Source: an uncultured Ruminococcus sp.
GTDB lineage: Bacteria > Bacillota > Clostridia > Oscillospirales > Acutalibacteraceae
Reading direction: 5' to 3'
Assembly (NCBI GenBank): GCA_937892835.1
Contig: CALBHM010000307.1
Span: forward strand, 1 to 39,393
DNA: 39,393 bases
Shown here: one piece after another, positions 1-7,629 of the stretch
How the letters are laid out: each line of letters opens with the position of its first letter
How positions within the stretch are numbered: the first letter of the stretch is position 1
Made by a program: the position numbers and the translations under genes
The notes under the pieces: generated by a model
The model's database searches: none
Told to the model about the DNA's origin: nothing
The model's input: only the letters and a program-made list of their open reading frames with translations

Positions 1-428
1 GCGTTCATGGTCGGCTTTCCGCCATAAGAAATGAGAATGTTAATGATTCTTTCAATATACGGTTCAAGCACGGTCAGCGTTTGCTCTCTGATTGCCCAGC
101 GAACCGTTCTGTGAATATGTCCGTCATATTTTGCTCTGAATTCTCTCGTGCTCAGTTTGACATATTCAAAGAATCGAAGCAAAGCACGATATGGTCGCTG
201 CTCGGCTTCACTTGCGATTTTTTCAAAATCAACTTCATAAGGTGCAAAGAAATTGTTCAGCACATCTTCGAAAAGCTCATCTTTGGATTTATAGTAATAG
301 TAAAATGCGCCGACGTCGGCACCGACCTCTTTCATGATTTCACGAATACCTGTTCCGTCAAAGCCTTTTTCAAAAAACAGGCGACTTCCAACTTCAATTA
401 TTCTGTTTTTTGTGCCGCCTTCAAACAT
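1..428 (-). CDS. TetR/AcrR-family transcriptional regulator (partial, C-terminus beyond window)
   Basis: Reading the minus strand from the ATG at 428 gives 142 residues that run off the left edge. Residues 1-55 form a TetR DNA-binding domain: an N-terminal helix (KNRIIEVGSRLFFEKGF), then GTGIREIMKEVGADVGAFYYYYKSKDEL, the classic helix-turn-helix ending in the Y-x-F/Y-x-S-K-D-E-L signature. The rest is the start of the helical ligand-binding domain. An in-frame stop lies about 30 bases upstream, so the N-terminus is complete; an AAGGA sits 5 bases before the ATG. The likely role is a ligand-responsive repressor, often of its own gene or an efflux pump; the ligand and targets cannot be read here. 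It has its own strong promoter (494-522), with an imperfect palindrome just downstream. Confidence 0.88.
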   Translation of the reverse strand, partial: MFEGGTKNRIIEVGSRLFFEKGFDGTGIREIMKEVGADVGAFYYYYKSKDELFEDVLNNFFAPYEVDFEKIASEAEQRPYRALLRFFEYVKLSTREFRAKYDGHIHRTVRWAIREQTLTVLEPYIERIINILISYGGKPTMN

Positions 429-473
429 TTGCTTCCTTGCCAAAGTCGCACCGTCCTCTCATTACTGAACATT

Positions 474-490
474 GTTGAATAATTTGCAAC
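474..490. promoter_or_regulatory. Possible TetR operator (imperfect palindrome)
   Basis: GTTGAATAATTTGCAAC is an imperfect 17-bp palindrome (outer GTTG/CAAC) lying just downstream of the -10 box, at about the start of transcription. This is where an autorepressing TetR protein would bind. Inference from position only. Confidence 0.3.
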
Positions 491-493
491 GCT

Positions 494-522
494 ATTATAT
501 CTCAATAATAATCCGTTGTCAA
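494..522 (-). promoter_or_regulatory. Sigma-A promoter of the TetR gene
   Basis: On the minus strand TTGACA (517-522) and TATAAT (494-499) are both perfect consensus with a 17-base spacer. It points at the TetR gene starting at 428. Confidence 0.75.
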
Positions 523-529
523 CAGCAAA

Positions 530-562
530 ATAAAAAAGGTTGCCGTTTAGCACGACAACCTT
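530..562 (-). terminator. Rho-independent terminator of the exported-protein gene at 578-1222
   Basis: A 10-bp stem (536-545 with 553-562, one G-U pair) is followed on the minus strand by a T-rich run. It starts 16 bases after the stop of the gene it ends. Confidence 0.75.
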
Positions 563-577
563 ATATGCTTATTGATT

Positions 578-1222
578 TTATTTGGCTTTTGGATCGGCAG
601 GAATGAGATATGCGTTTTTGCCGAAGCCGACCTGTTTGAATATCTGATCCGATTTAGGGCTGTAAAGGTAAAAGCCTTTTTCATGCTGAGGATACATGAG
701 AATACAAAGCCTTGCAAGAAGCGGGAAAATAAGATAAGGAAGAAATTTTCCGAATACAACGTCCCAAGTTGTGAAAGCGGAAAAGCTGCAATTAAGCAAA
801 TAACTCCATACACCGCTGCGTGTAATCTTGCTGCTCATTGTATCAAGCTGTTTTTGGGTAAGGCTCTTTTTCAGACAAACGAAGTCGTCGGTTTTGGGGT
901 GATTATATCTGTAACCTTCAACGTTGTAATAAAGACCTCTGCCGCCTTTTATTGAATATCCGTAGGTTCCGACAGAAACGCCCTGACCCTTGGGTAGTGT
1001 ATAAAGTCCGACTTTCAAATCATGATTTGTGAGGTTTACAAAATAAAGCCATGTGTGACCGGACATATAATAAAGCCTTGCCTTTTGGCAGACATAAACC
1101 GTTGCAACATATTCGTTTTCATCTGTCGCCTTTGCGTCTTCGGCAGAAACCACAAAAGCAAAGCTGCAAAACAACGTTACGATAATCATGATGACAGCCA
1201 CAATTTTTTTGAACGTTTTCAT
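578..1222 (-). CDS. Exported protein of unknown function
   Basis: 214 residues. An N-terminal signal peptide is clear: MKTFKK, a hydrophobic core IVAVIMIIVTLFCSFAFVV, and an SAE-type cleavage site near residue 27. The mature part has aromatic-rich segments (RLYYMSGHTWLYFVNLTNHDL, with GVSVGTYGYSIKGGRGLYYN behind it) that look like beta strands of a small surface domain. A second hydrophobic stretch (FGKFLPYLIFPLLARLCILM, about 158-177) may be a membrane helix. The start is fixed by GAGGAG 8 bases upstream. It has its own promoter and terminator, so it is transcribed alone. I do not recognise the family; an envelope or surface role is inferred only from the signal peptide. Confidence 0.8.
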   Translation of the reverse strand: MKTFKKIVAVIMIIVTLFCSFAFVVSAEDAKATDENEYVATVYVCQKARLYYMSGHTWLYFVNLTNHDLKVGLYTLPKGQGVSVGTYGYSIKGGRGLYYNVEGYRYNHPKTDDFVCLKKSLTQKQLDTMSSKITRSGVWSYLLNCSFSAFTTWDVVFGKFLPYLIFPLLARLCILMYPQHEKGFYLYSPKSDQIFKQVGFGKNAYLIPADPKAK

Positions 1223-1253
1223 TTTACCGTCTCCTCAAAAACAATCTTTGCAA

Positions 1254-1282
1254 AGTATAGCACTTTATGTAAAATATGTCAA
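1254..1282 (-). promoter_or_regulatory. Sigma-A promoter of the exported-protein gene
   Basis: Minus-strand TTGACA (1277-1282), a 17-base spacer and TATACT (1254-1259). Transcription would begin about 25 bases before the ATG at 1222. Confidence 0.75.
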
Positions 1283-1298
1283 TTATAAAAATACGGAA

Positions 1299-1315
1299 GT
1301 ATGCTGACGGCATAC
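1299..1315. repeat. Short perfect inverted repeat in a divergent promoter region
   Basis: GTATGC-TGACG-GCATAC is a perfect 6-bp inverted repeat between the two divergent genes at 1222 and 1373. It could be an operator for both, but nothing ties it to a known regulator. Confidence 0.3.
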
Positions 1316-1335
1316 CACATCAACCGTAAAAGTAA

Positions 1336-1341
1336 TATAAT
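1336..1341 (+). promoter_or_regulatory. Probable -10 box for the zinc-ribbon protein gene
   Basis: TATAAT lies 32 bases before the ATG at 1373. No good -35 sits at 17 bases, so the promoter may need an activator or use another -35. Confidence 0.4.
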
Positions 1342-1372
1342 CTTAAGAAAAAGAGAGGGGACGTAATTAATC

Positions 1373-2008
1373 ATGGAAACTCAAAACAATTTTGACCAAA
1401 CACAAAACGCAAATATGAAGCCCTGCTCCTCGTGCGGAAATATGGTTTCAAAAAATGCTAAGGCTTGCCCAAACTGCGGAGCAAAAATCAAAAAGCCGAT
1501 TTATAAAAGGGTATGGTTCATACTTCTGATTATCATTGCGGTAATTATAGTTATTGCTGCCTTAGCGTCGGGAGGGGAAGATTCGGATAGCGACAATCAA
1601 CCGACAAGCTCAAATTCCGGAGCAGTTGTTAACGATTCGGGAGAATCAAATCTCGGTCAGAGCAAGGTGGAAATCAAGAGCTGCAAGCTAACAAAAGATT
1701 ATGAAGGCAGCCCCGCCGCTCTTGTCACTTTTTCCTATACAAACAACGGTAAAGAAGCACAGGCTTTTGACTATGCCTTTATTACGCACGCTTATCAGAA
1801 CGGAGTTGAAGCCGAGAAGTGCTATGTGCTTTCCGATGACGGAAATTATGACAGCAACAACAATCAGTCGAAAGAAATTAAACCGGGAGTAACTATTGAT
1901 GTTATGGTTGCATATAAATTAAATGATACAACTTCGCCGGTTGAAGTTGAGGTTGGACAGTTCCTCAGTTTTGATAATACAAAAGTGACAAAGACATTCA
2001 ACTTTTAA
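1373..2008 (+). CDS. Zinc-ribbon, single-pass membrane protein with extracellular DUF5067-like domain
   Basis: 211 residues in three parts. Residues 17-36 are a zinc ribbon with two CxxC pairs (CSSCG and CPNCG). Residues about 45-66 are one membrane helix (VWFILLIIIAVIIVIAALAS). After an acidic, Ser/Asn-rich linker comes a domain from about 100 to 211 with the pattern ALVTFSYTNNGKEAQAF and a VMVAYKLNDTTSPVEVEV strand, as in DUF5067 lipoprotein-like domains. The ribbon would face the cytoplasm and the beta-sandwich the outside. The ATG is preceded by GAGAGGGGA about 10 bases upstream. Proteins of this layout are common in clostridia but without known biochemical role; the DUF5067 name is from memory of the fold pattern. 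Confidence 0.8.
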   Translation: METQNNFDQTQNANMKPCSSCGNMVSKNAKACPNCGAKIKKPIYKRVWFILLIIIAVIIVIAALASGGEDSDSDNQPTSSNSGAVVNDSGESNLGQSKVEIKSCKLTKDYEGSPAALVTFSYTNNGKEAQAFDYAFITHAYQNGVEAEKCYVLSDDGNYDSNNNQSKEIKPGVTIDVMVAYKLNDTTSPVEVEVGQFLSFDNTKVTKTFNF

Positions 2009-2017
2009 TAAAATCAA

Positions 2018-2045
2018 AAACCGCTCACAAATTAGTGGGCGGTTT
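2018..2045. terminator. Bidirectional terminator between convergent genes
   Basis: An 11-bp stem (2018-2028 with 2035-2045, one G-U) sits between the stops at 2008 and 2051. T-rich sequence follows on both strands, with the longer run on the minus strand, so it can end both the zinc-ribbon gene and the kinase gene. Confidence 0.7.
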
Positions 2046-2050
2046 ATAGG

Positions 2051-3112
2051 TTAGAACAGGGAAAGCAATATAAAAAATCCACATAGCAAAAAAATAATGG
2101 AAAAAATTACACGAACGGCAATTTTTGTCGAATCTTTCATTGCAGAAAAATGCTTAATTTTTCCTTGAATATCGTATGGATTACAGATCAGGCAGAACGG
2201 AACGGCAAATGAAACAATAAGGTTTATGCTTAATAAAACTGCATGCAGCAAGCCCTTGCTTGCATAAATGGATGCGACCAAAGAAAAATCCATAAAGATT
2301 ATTATGAAATATATCAAAGATGCAAGGATTTTTAAAATCAATTTCTGATTTCTGAATCCCGGGAAACCGTTATCGTTTTTTAAAGTTATTTTGGGCTTTG
2401 AAAGCTCGTTTTTCAATTCATTGACACTTGAAAATCTGTCTGAAGAATCTATGGATGTGCATCGCTTAACAATTCTTTTTAATTTCCCGGTGCACATTTC
2501 TTCGTTGGGAAACTTGCCTGTCAGAAGAACATTGAGAAGCACGCCGACCGCATATATATCAGTCCTTTCATCGGTTTGTGAAAAACCGAATTGCTCGGGG
2601 GCGGCATAGCCGGCCGTGCCGAGGATATATGTATCCCTTGATGCATTTTCTTTTGATGTTCTTGCAATGCCGTAGTCAATTATCTTGACATTGCCGTCAT
2701 AAGAGAGGATAATATTAGCGGCGGTTATGTCGCGGTGAATTATGCCGTTTGCATGAAGCATTTCAAGTCCGTTACATATATCAGCCGCAATGCTTAACGC
2801 TTCCTCTTCGCCGAAAATTTTTCCTTCATCAATGAAGCTTTGTATTGAGCGACCCGGAACGAACTCGGAATAGGAATAGAATGTTCCATTTTCTTCGGTA
2901 ACTTTTATTACAGCCGCAAGATTTTTGTGACGGATTGTGCAAAGCTTTTTCATTATATCTGCGTTGATGTTGTCAAGTCGTTTCTTTATCATTATTTCTC
3001 CGCTTTGCATATTGCGGACGATTGCGCTGCTTTCGTTTAACTGTTTTAAATCTTCGATGTTCCATACAAAAAGTTTTTGCACAAGCTCATTCAAAAAATC
3101 ACCGCCATCCAT
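2051..3112 (-). CDS. Membrane-anchored Ser/Thr protein kinase-like protein
   Basis: 353 residues from the ATG at 3112 (MDGGDF). Kinase landmarks in order are: a beta-3 lysine (EIMIKKRL, about residue 42), HRDITAANI (catalytic loop, Asp and Asn present), IIDYGIAR (DFG variant with Asp kept), GTAGYAAPEQ (APE) and DERTDIYAVGVLL. The usual glycine-rich loop is absent (LNESSAIVRNM in its place). About three membrane helices follow at the C-terminus (around 250-353). The catalytic residues suggest an active kinase. An upstream extension to 3415 is open but reads through the divergent gene at 3134 and has no kinase character, so I reject it. No Shine-Dalgarno precedes the ATG. The neighbour encodes an HTH protein, an association I recall from other clostridia; the substrate is unknown. 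Confidence 0.82.
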   Translation of the reverse strand: MDGGDFLNELVQKLFVWNIEDLKQLNESSAIVRNMQSGEIMIKKRLDNINADIMKKLCTIRHKNLAAVIKVTEENGTFYSYSEFVPGRSIQSFIDEGKIFGEEEALSIAADICNGLEMLHANGIIHRDITAANIILSYDGNVKIIDYGIARTSKENASRDTYILGTAGYAAPEQFGFSQTDERTDIYAVGVLLNVLLTGKFPNEEMCTGKLKRIVKRCTSIDSSDRFSSVNELKNELSKPKITLKNDNGFPGFRNQKLILKILASLIYFIIIFMDFSLVASIYASKGLLHAVLLSINLIVSFAVPFCLICNPYDIQGKIKHFSAMKDSTKIAVRVIFSIIFLLCGFFILLSLF

Positions 3113-3125
3113 TTCAGATAGGAGT

Positions 3126-3154
3126 ATTATAACATGAAAAAATCCACTGCGCAA
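3126..3154 (-). promoter_or_regulatory. Possible promoter of the kinase gene, inside the divergent HTH gene
   Basis: Minus-strand TATAAT (3126-3131) with TTGCGC (3149-3154) at 17 bases. It would give a leader of only about 7 bases before the ATG at 3112, in keeping with the missing Shine-Dalgarno. The -10 box overlaps the ribosome-site region of the opposite gene. Confidence 0.4.
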
Positions 3155-3556
3155 CTGCAAGAGATGTTGAAAAAGTGCAACAGTCTTAATGAATACCTTA
3201 AAGAGAATGAAACGAGCTTTACAACAGGTAAACCCAACGATATTTTGAATGCAGAAATAGAAAAGAGAAATTTTGCAAAGGCCGACGTGATAAGAAAATC
3301 GGGAATTGAGAGACATTATGCTTATCAAATCCTTTCCGGAAAGAAAACTCCTTCCCGAGACAAATTGTTGATGTTCTGCATCGGATTGGAAATGACGGCC
3401 GAGGAAACGCAGCATTTTTTACTTGAATGTTCCGCTCCGATTCTTTATGCAAAAAACAAGAGAGACAACGTGATTTTATTTGCCTTTGAAAATAAACTGA
3501 CTGTTATAGAACTCAATGAGTTACTGTACGAACTCAACCTTGAAATTTTCGAATAA
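3134..3556 (+). CDS. Helix-turn-helix protein of the kinase-associated XRE-like type
   Basis: 140 residues. The centre (about 47-90) reads as an XRE-type helix-turn-helix: FAKADVIRKSGIERHYAYQ, then ILSGKKTPSRDKLLMFCIGL. The C-terminal part (PILYAKNKRDNVILFAFENK, then LTVIELNELLYEL) matches a pattern I know from small clostridial HTH proteins that sit beside a Ser/Thr kinase gene. AGGAG lies 9 bases before the ATG. It starts only 21 bp from the divergent kinase start, so the two share one control region. A likely role is a DNA-binding or adaptor protein acting with the kinase; phosphorylation of this protein by the kinase is a guess. Confidence 0.8.
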   Translation: MKKSTAQLQEMLKKCNSLNEYLKENETSFTTGKPNDILNAEIEKRNFAKADVIRKSGIERHYAYQILSGKKTPSRDKLLMFCIGLEMTAEETQHFLLECSAPILYAKNKRDNVILFAFENKLTVIELNELLYELNLEIFE

Positions 3557-3563
3557 TTATACG

Positions 3564-3597
3564 AGCACTTCGATGTAAAAAATCGGAGTGCTTTTTT
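3564..3597 (+). terminator. Rho-independent terminator after the HTH gene
   Basis: An 11-bp stem (3564-3574 with 3582-3592, one G-U) is followed by six T. It lies just after the stop at 3556. Confidence 0.85.
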
Positions 3598-3611
3598 ATA
3601 TAATGTTCCGA

Positions 3612-3640
3612 TTTACTTTAGTTTTTGGCTATGATATAAT
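3612..3640 (+). promoter_or_regulatory. Sigma-A promoter of the GPH transporter-GH5 operon
   Basis: TTTACT (3612-3617), a 17-base spacer and TATAAT (3635-3640), about 30 bases before the ATG at 3671. Confidence 0.65.
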
Positions 3641-3670
3641 CAAATCATAACTTTGGACGGAGTGATGCTC

Positions 3671-6070
3671 ATGGATATAAATATAAAGGAGAAGGCCTCA
3701 ACTCTGCGTGATGATTTGCGCCTTTACTGGAAGAAGCCGCCAATGGGTCGGTATATGTCCTTTAAAGAAATAGTGTCGCTTGCTGTGGGCGGTCTAGGAA
3801 TTCAATTCGTTGTTTTCTGTGCGCAGAACATGATAATCAGTATCGGTAATACTCTGATAAGTAACACTATCGGAATTGCACCGAAGCCGATGTATATAAT
3901 ATACATTCTCAGCGTTATTCTCAGCTTTCCGCTGACGGCGCTCAGAGGAAAAATTATTGACTCCTCAAAGAGCAAAAAGGGTCGCTATCGTCCGTTTATT
4001 CTTTCGATGGGTTTGCCTACGGCGATTCTTGCAATCGGATTTGTTTATATGCCATATGAACGAATGTCGATGCTTGCAAAATGTATCACTGTTTTGCTTT
4101 ACAATATCGGCTTGCAATTTTTTTATATGTTTTATTACGACGTTGATCAAAGTATCATCAACGTTCTTTCACCGAATACATTTGAGCGCAGCGACGTAAC
4201 ATCAATCAAGTCAGTTGTTAATTCGCTTGCACCGACATTGGGCAATGTGCTTCTCCCGCTTGTTGCAAGGGCAATCACCGGCGAAAATACGCTTGTCGAT
4301 ATCAGGATTTACAGGACATTTTATCCTCCCATGATCATATTCGGATTTATCCTCGGACTGCTTGTTTATTTCAACACCGAGGAAAAAATTGTTCAGGCGA
4401 AAACTCACACAGTAAAGATTAAATTTGCCGACGCATTCCGTGCCGTTGTTCGCAATAAATATTTTTGGATAATTTCTTTGGCGGGCTGGATAGGATTCCT
4501 TGAGAATGCCGTTCAGAATATTATGGACTGGCTCTACAGCTATCAGGATGCATGCAGTGCGGCCGAATATTCTCTTATCGTCACAATAAGAGGTAATGCG
4601 TCGCTTTGGCCGATGCTTTTTATTCCGTTTCTTATCCGTGTACTTGGCAAGAGAAAAATTCTTGTTGTAAGCAATATTATTAATGTAATTTTCATTATAC
4701 TTATGCTGCCGATAATAAGGCTCGGAGATCCGTCGCAGATTATTTGGCCATTGATGTTCTGCTTCTTCTTTAACTACATGGCAGCATTTGCCGTAACGCT
4801 TTTGACTCCCGGCGTCAACGGAGATATAAGAGACTATCAGCAATATATAACAGGTGAGCGAATCGACGGAATGTTTGTTGCCGTCGGCGCAATAGGAAGC
4901 ATAGTTACTCTTATTACAAACGCCGCTCTTCCCGAGCTTTATGACCGTTCCGGTCTTAACGAAGATGTTGCAAGAAGCCTCGGCTTTGACGGCAGCAATG
5001 TATATGAGGTTCTTTCCGACCCGTGGTATTTTAAAAACATTTGCAGCGTATTAATTATTGCCGCAACCATTGGTGCAACGCTGAATGTTATTCCGTATTT
5101 CTTCTATGACTTGACCGAGATTAAGCAAAAGGCGATGGTGACGGTTCTCAAAATCAGAGCTTTGTTTGAGGATTACGGTAACGGAGTTCTTTCCGATGCT
5201 GCTCTTGTTGAAGCGATTGATATTATCGAAGAAGCAAAGATTTATCACGATAAAAAGATTGTAAAGCCGACAAAGGACGAAATTAAAAAGGCGAAGAAAA
5301 CAAAAGATAAATCAGCTGTGAAAGCGGCAAAGCAAAATTATAAAAATCAAAAAGAAGAAAACGAGAAAATAGAAATCGCTCAGTATGTTATCAAAGAGAT
5401 AAACAAGTTTGACTCCGAAGCGGTTAAGGCTCAGCTGGAAGAAGCAAAGAAAATTTATTCCGCAGGACTTGAGGGACTTTACTCTCTCGAAATTCCGTCA
5501 ATGAAAGAGGCAAAGGCTATGCCGAAATCCACTGAGGAGGAAAAGGATATGCGTCGCAATGCGATAAACAGAGTGCGCATGATCAAGGATTCCAAAAAGA
5601 TTTTGGCAAAGAAATACGCCGACGGAATCGAAAAATTTGACGTCAGGGTTTTTGAACAGCTCTTTGAAAAGGAAGATGAGCTTGACGCTCAGATTAAAGA
5701 GGCTGTTAACGAATTGAGAGCGGCTGCTAAGGCTAAGAATAAGGTTGCCGAGAAAATAGCGAATGAAAAAATTAAGGATCTCAGAAAAAGCAGAGATGAA
5801 ATTCGCAAAAAAATCAAGGCTGCAACAGATGAGAATTCAACCTACACCAGAGCAGCGAAACCGTATATTGAAGCGGAAAAGCTCTTGAAGCAAAGAGAGA
5901 ATTATCTTCATTATGAGGATATAAAATCCCGCTATGAGGAATCCAAAAAGCGTAACGACGAAGAAATTCAGCGTCGAATTGCAGAGGAGGAAGAGATAAA
6001 GGCAAAGCGCAAAGAATATGCCGCAAAAGCAAAGGAACAACGCAGAAATAAAGGAGGCAAAAATGGATAA
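3671..6070 (+). CDS. GPH-family (MFS) sugar:cation symporter with long charged C-terminal extension
   Basis: 799 residues from the ATG at 3671, chosen because GGAG lies 8 bases upstream; ORF starts at 3653 (TTG) and 3665 are poorer. The first 480 or so residues are a 12-helix transporter. The segment RGKIIDSSKSKKGRYRPFIL matches the loop signature of glycoside-pentoside-hexuronide symporters (TC 2.A.2). Family members are usually 450-500 residues. Here about 300 more follow (from about 490), rich in Lys, Glu and Ala, with heptad-like helices and no membrane segments, so a cytoplasmic coiled-coil tail is likely. It overlaps the GH5 gene by 8 bases, so it probably imports the substrate or product of that enzyme. 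The sugar itself cannot be read from sequence. Confidence 0.85.
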   Translation: MDINIKEKASTLRDDLRLYWKKPPMGRYMSFKEIVSLAVGGLGIQFVVFCAQNMIISIGNTLISNTIGIAPKPMYIIYILSVILSFPLTALRGKIIDSSKSKKGRYRPFILSMGLPTAILAIGFVYMPYERMSMLAKCITVLLYNIGLQFFYMFYYDVDQSIINVLSPNTFERSDVTSIKSVVNSLAPTLGNVLLPLVARAITGENTLVDIRIYRTFYPPMIIFGFILGLLVYFNTEEKIVQAKTHTVKIKFADAFRAVVRNKYFWIISLAGWIGFLENAVQNIMDWLYSYQDACSAAEYSLIVTIRGNASLWPMLFIPFLIRVLGKRKILVVSNIINVIFIILMLPIIRLGDPSQIIWPLMFCFFFNYMAAFAVTLLTPGVNGDIRDYQQYITGERIDGMFVAVGAIGSIVTLITNAALPELYDRSGLNEDVARSLGFDGSNVYEVLSDPWYFKNICSVLIIAATIGATLNVIPYFFYDLTEIKQKAMVTVLKIRALFEDYGNGVLSDAALVEAIDIIEEAKIYHDKKIVKPTKDEIKKAKKTKDKSAVKAAKQNYKNQKEENEKIEIAQYVIKEINKFDSEAVKAQLEEAKKIYSAGLEGLYSLEIPSMKEAKAMPKSTEEEKDMRRNAINRVRMIKDSKKILAKKYADGIEKFDVRVFEQLFEKEDELDAQIKEAVNELRAAAKAKNKVAEKIANEKIKDLRKSRDEIRKKIKAATDENSTYTRAAKPYIEAEKLLKQRENYLHYEDIKSRYEESKKRNDEEIQRRIAEEEEIKAKRKEYAAKAKEQRRNKGGKNG

Positions 6071-7535
6071 GCTTACGGTTAAGGGTACACGAATAGTCGA
6101 TTCACACGGACGTGAAAGAATTTTGACGGGTCTCAACGTGTGCGATAAGGGCAGATATATCGAGGGTCAAAGACGGATTTACGGCGAGCAGTGGAATAAA
6201 GGTCTTGCAGCCGACATGAAGGCTCACGGAATGGACCTTGTACGCCTCGGAATAACATGGGATGCAATCGAGCCCGAGCCGGGTGAATACAATGAAGAAT
6301 ATCTTGATTTTATCGGCGGAATTCTCGATGAATGTAAGGAATCGGGAGTTTATGTTTATCTCGATATGCACCAGGATCTCTTCTCGGGCACAGAGCTCCT
6401 CTGCGGCGACGGTGCACCGAAATGGGCTACGCTGACAGGCAAATATAAATACCAGCCGACCAAAATTGTTTGGGCTGAGGGCTACTTCTGGGGCAAGGCA
6501 GTTCACAGTGCATTTGATTCTTTTTGGGACAATGCCGAGGTCAACGGTAAGGGCGTACAGGTTTGGTTTGAAGAAATGTGGACGCACATTATTGAAAAAT
6601 TCGGCGATCATCCGGCGGTAATCGGTTTTGATTTCTTCAACGAACCGTTCCCCGGAAAGAGCGGCGGAAAGGTTTTTCGAGAGGTAATCGGACGTCTCGT
6701 TTCGACAACCGTTTTTGATAAAACAATATCGAAGAAAAAACTTATTGAGCTTGCAACAAAGAGCGACGACCCGGCAAGAGTGCTCGACCTTTATACAGGC
6801 AAGCACCTGAGAAAAATTACAAGCGCAGGCGACGATATCATCAAAACCTTCGACACAAAAAAGTATTTTCCGTTCATAAACAAAATGGCGAGAGCAACGA
6901 GAAAATGCGGCAACGAAAAATTTGTTTTTCTTGAAAACAGCTACTATTCCAATCTCGGAATTCCTTATTCATGTCCACGTCCGATTCTTTCGGGTAAGAC
7001 AGAGAATAACGTTATTTTTTCACCGCACGCTTACGATTTTATGGTGGATACCCCATCATATAAATACGCAAGCAACGATCGTGTCGGTTCGATTTTTGCC
7101 GAGCACAGACGTTCTCAACAGCGGCTCGGAGTTCCCGTTATAGTCGGCGAATGGGGCGGCTTTACCGAGGGTGACGAATGGTTTCCGCATATTGAATTTC
7201 TGCTTGATTTGTTTGACTCGTACAAGTGGAGCAACACCTATTGGTGCTATTTCGGCGGCTTTACGGATACGGAGGTTTACCAAAAGGTTCTCACCCGTCC
7301 GCACCCCGTGGCTGTCACAGGCGAGATTGAAAGCTACGGCTATGACCGTGAAAATAAGGAGTTTCATCTCAACTTCGTTCAGCGTGAGGAGACAAAAGCA
7401 AAGACGGAAATTTTTGTTCCGTCCGTGCCGAAATATGCCGAGCTTGATGGCGAAGAAATTGAAATAAAACGAAAAGGAATTTTCAGATTTTCGACCGCAC
7501 CCGGCGAGCATAGAATTAAAATTATTTTCAAATAA
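6063..7535 (+). CDS. GH5-family glycoside hydrolase, endoglycoceramidase-like, cytoplasmic
   Basis: 490 residues from the ATG at 6063, with GGAGG 6 bases upstream; it overlaps the transporter stop. The (beta/alpha)8 barrel motifs are clear: LVRLGITWDAIEPEPGEY (about 60), DMHQDLFSG (101-109), FDFFNEP with acid/base Glu194, and VIVGEWGGF with nucleophile Glu363. The DMHQD segment and the small beta-domain after about 410 (FHLNFVQRE onwards) fit endoglycoceramidase-type GH5 enzymes, which cut glycolipid or beta-glycoside bonds. No signal peptide is present, so it acts on imported small glycosides rather than on lipids outside; the actual substrate may therefore differ from ceramide glycans. Confidence 0.87.
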   Translation: MDKLTVKGTRIVDSHGRERILTGLNVCDKGRYIEGQRRIYGEQWNKGLAADMKAHGMDLVRLGITWDAIEPEPGEYNEEYLDFIGGILDECKESGVYVYLDMHQDLFSGTELLCGDGAPKWATLTGKYKYQPTKIVWAEGYFWGKAVHSAFDSFWDNAEVNGKGVQVWFEEMWTHIIEKFGDHPAVIGFDFFNEPFPGKSGGKVFREVIGRLVSTTVFDKTISKKKLIELATKSDDPARVLDLYTGKHLRKITSAGDDIIKTFDTKKYFPFINKMARATRKCGNEKFVFLENSYYSNLGIPYSCPRPILSGKTENNVIFSPHAYDFMVDTPSYKYASNDRVGSIFAEHRRSQQRLGVPVIVGEWGGFTEGDEWFPHIEFLLDLFDSYKWSNTYWCYFGGFTDTEVYQKVLTRPHPVAVTGEIESYGYDRENKEFHLNFVQREETKAKTEIFVPSVPKYAELDGEEIEIKRKGIFRFSTAPGEHRIKIIFK

Positions 7536-7579
7536 AAGAACAACTTTCCTGCAAAAAATTGTGGGAAAGTTGTTCTTTT
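7534..7579. terminator. Bidirectional rho-independent terminator
   Basis: A perfect 16-bp stem (7534-7549 with 7564-7579) overlaps the GH5 stop codon and lies between convergent genes. T-rich flanks follow on both strands. Confidence 0.8.
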
Positions 7580-7629
7580 ATTTATTATTTTTTCTTGTGC
7601 TTCGGCTTTTTCTTTAATTCATTTTCTCC

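Noticed and set aside
81..482. Plus-strand frame of 133 codons at the left edge
   Set aside because: It is antisense to the TetR gene, whose HTH signature is unmistakable on the minus strand.
3113..3415. Upstream extension of the kinase reading frame (to 454 residues)
   Set aside because: It is antisense to the HTH gene, lacks kinase or signal character and has a better start at 3112.
3653..3670. TTG start for the GPH transporter
   Set aside because: The GGAG ribosome site lies downstream of it and fits the ATG at 3671.
4211..4843. Minus-strand frame of 210 codons inside the transporter gene
   Set aside because: Antisense shadow: no ribosome site and a low-complexity, Lys/Asn-rich translation without any family pattern.
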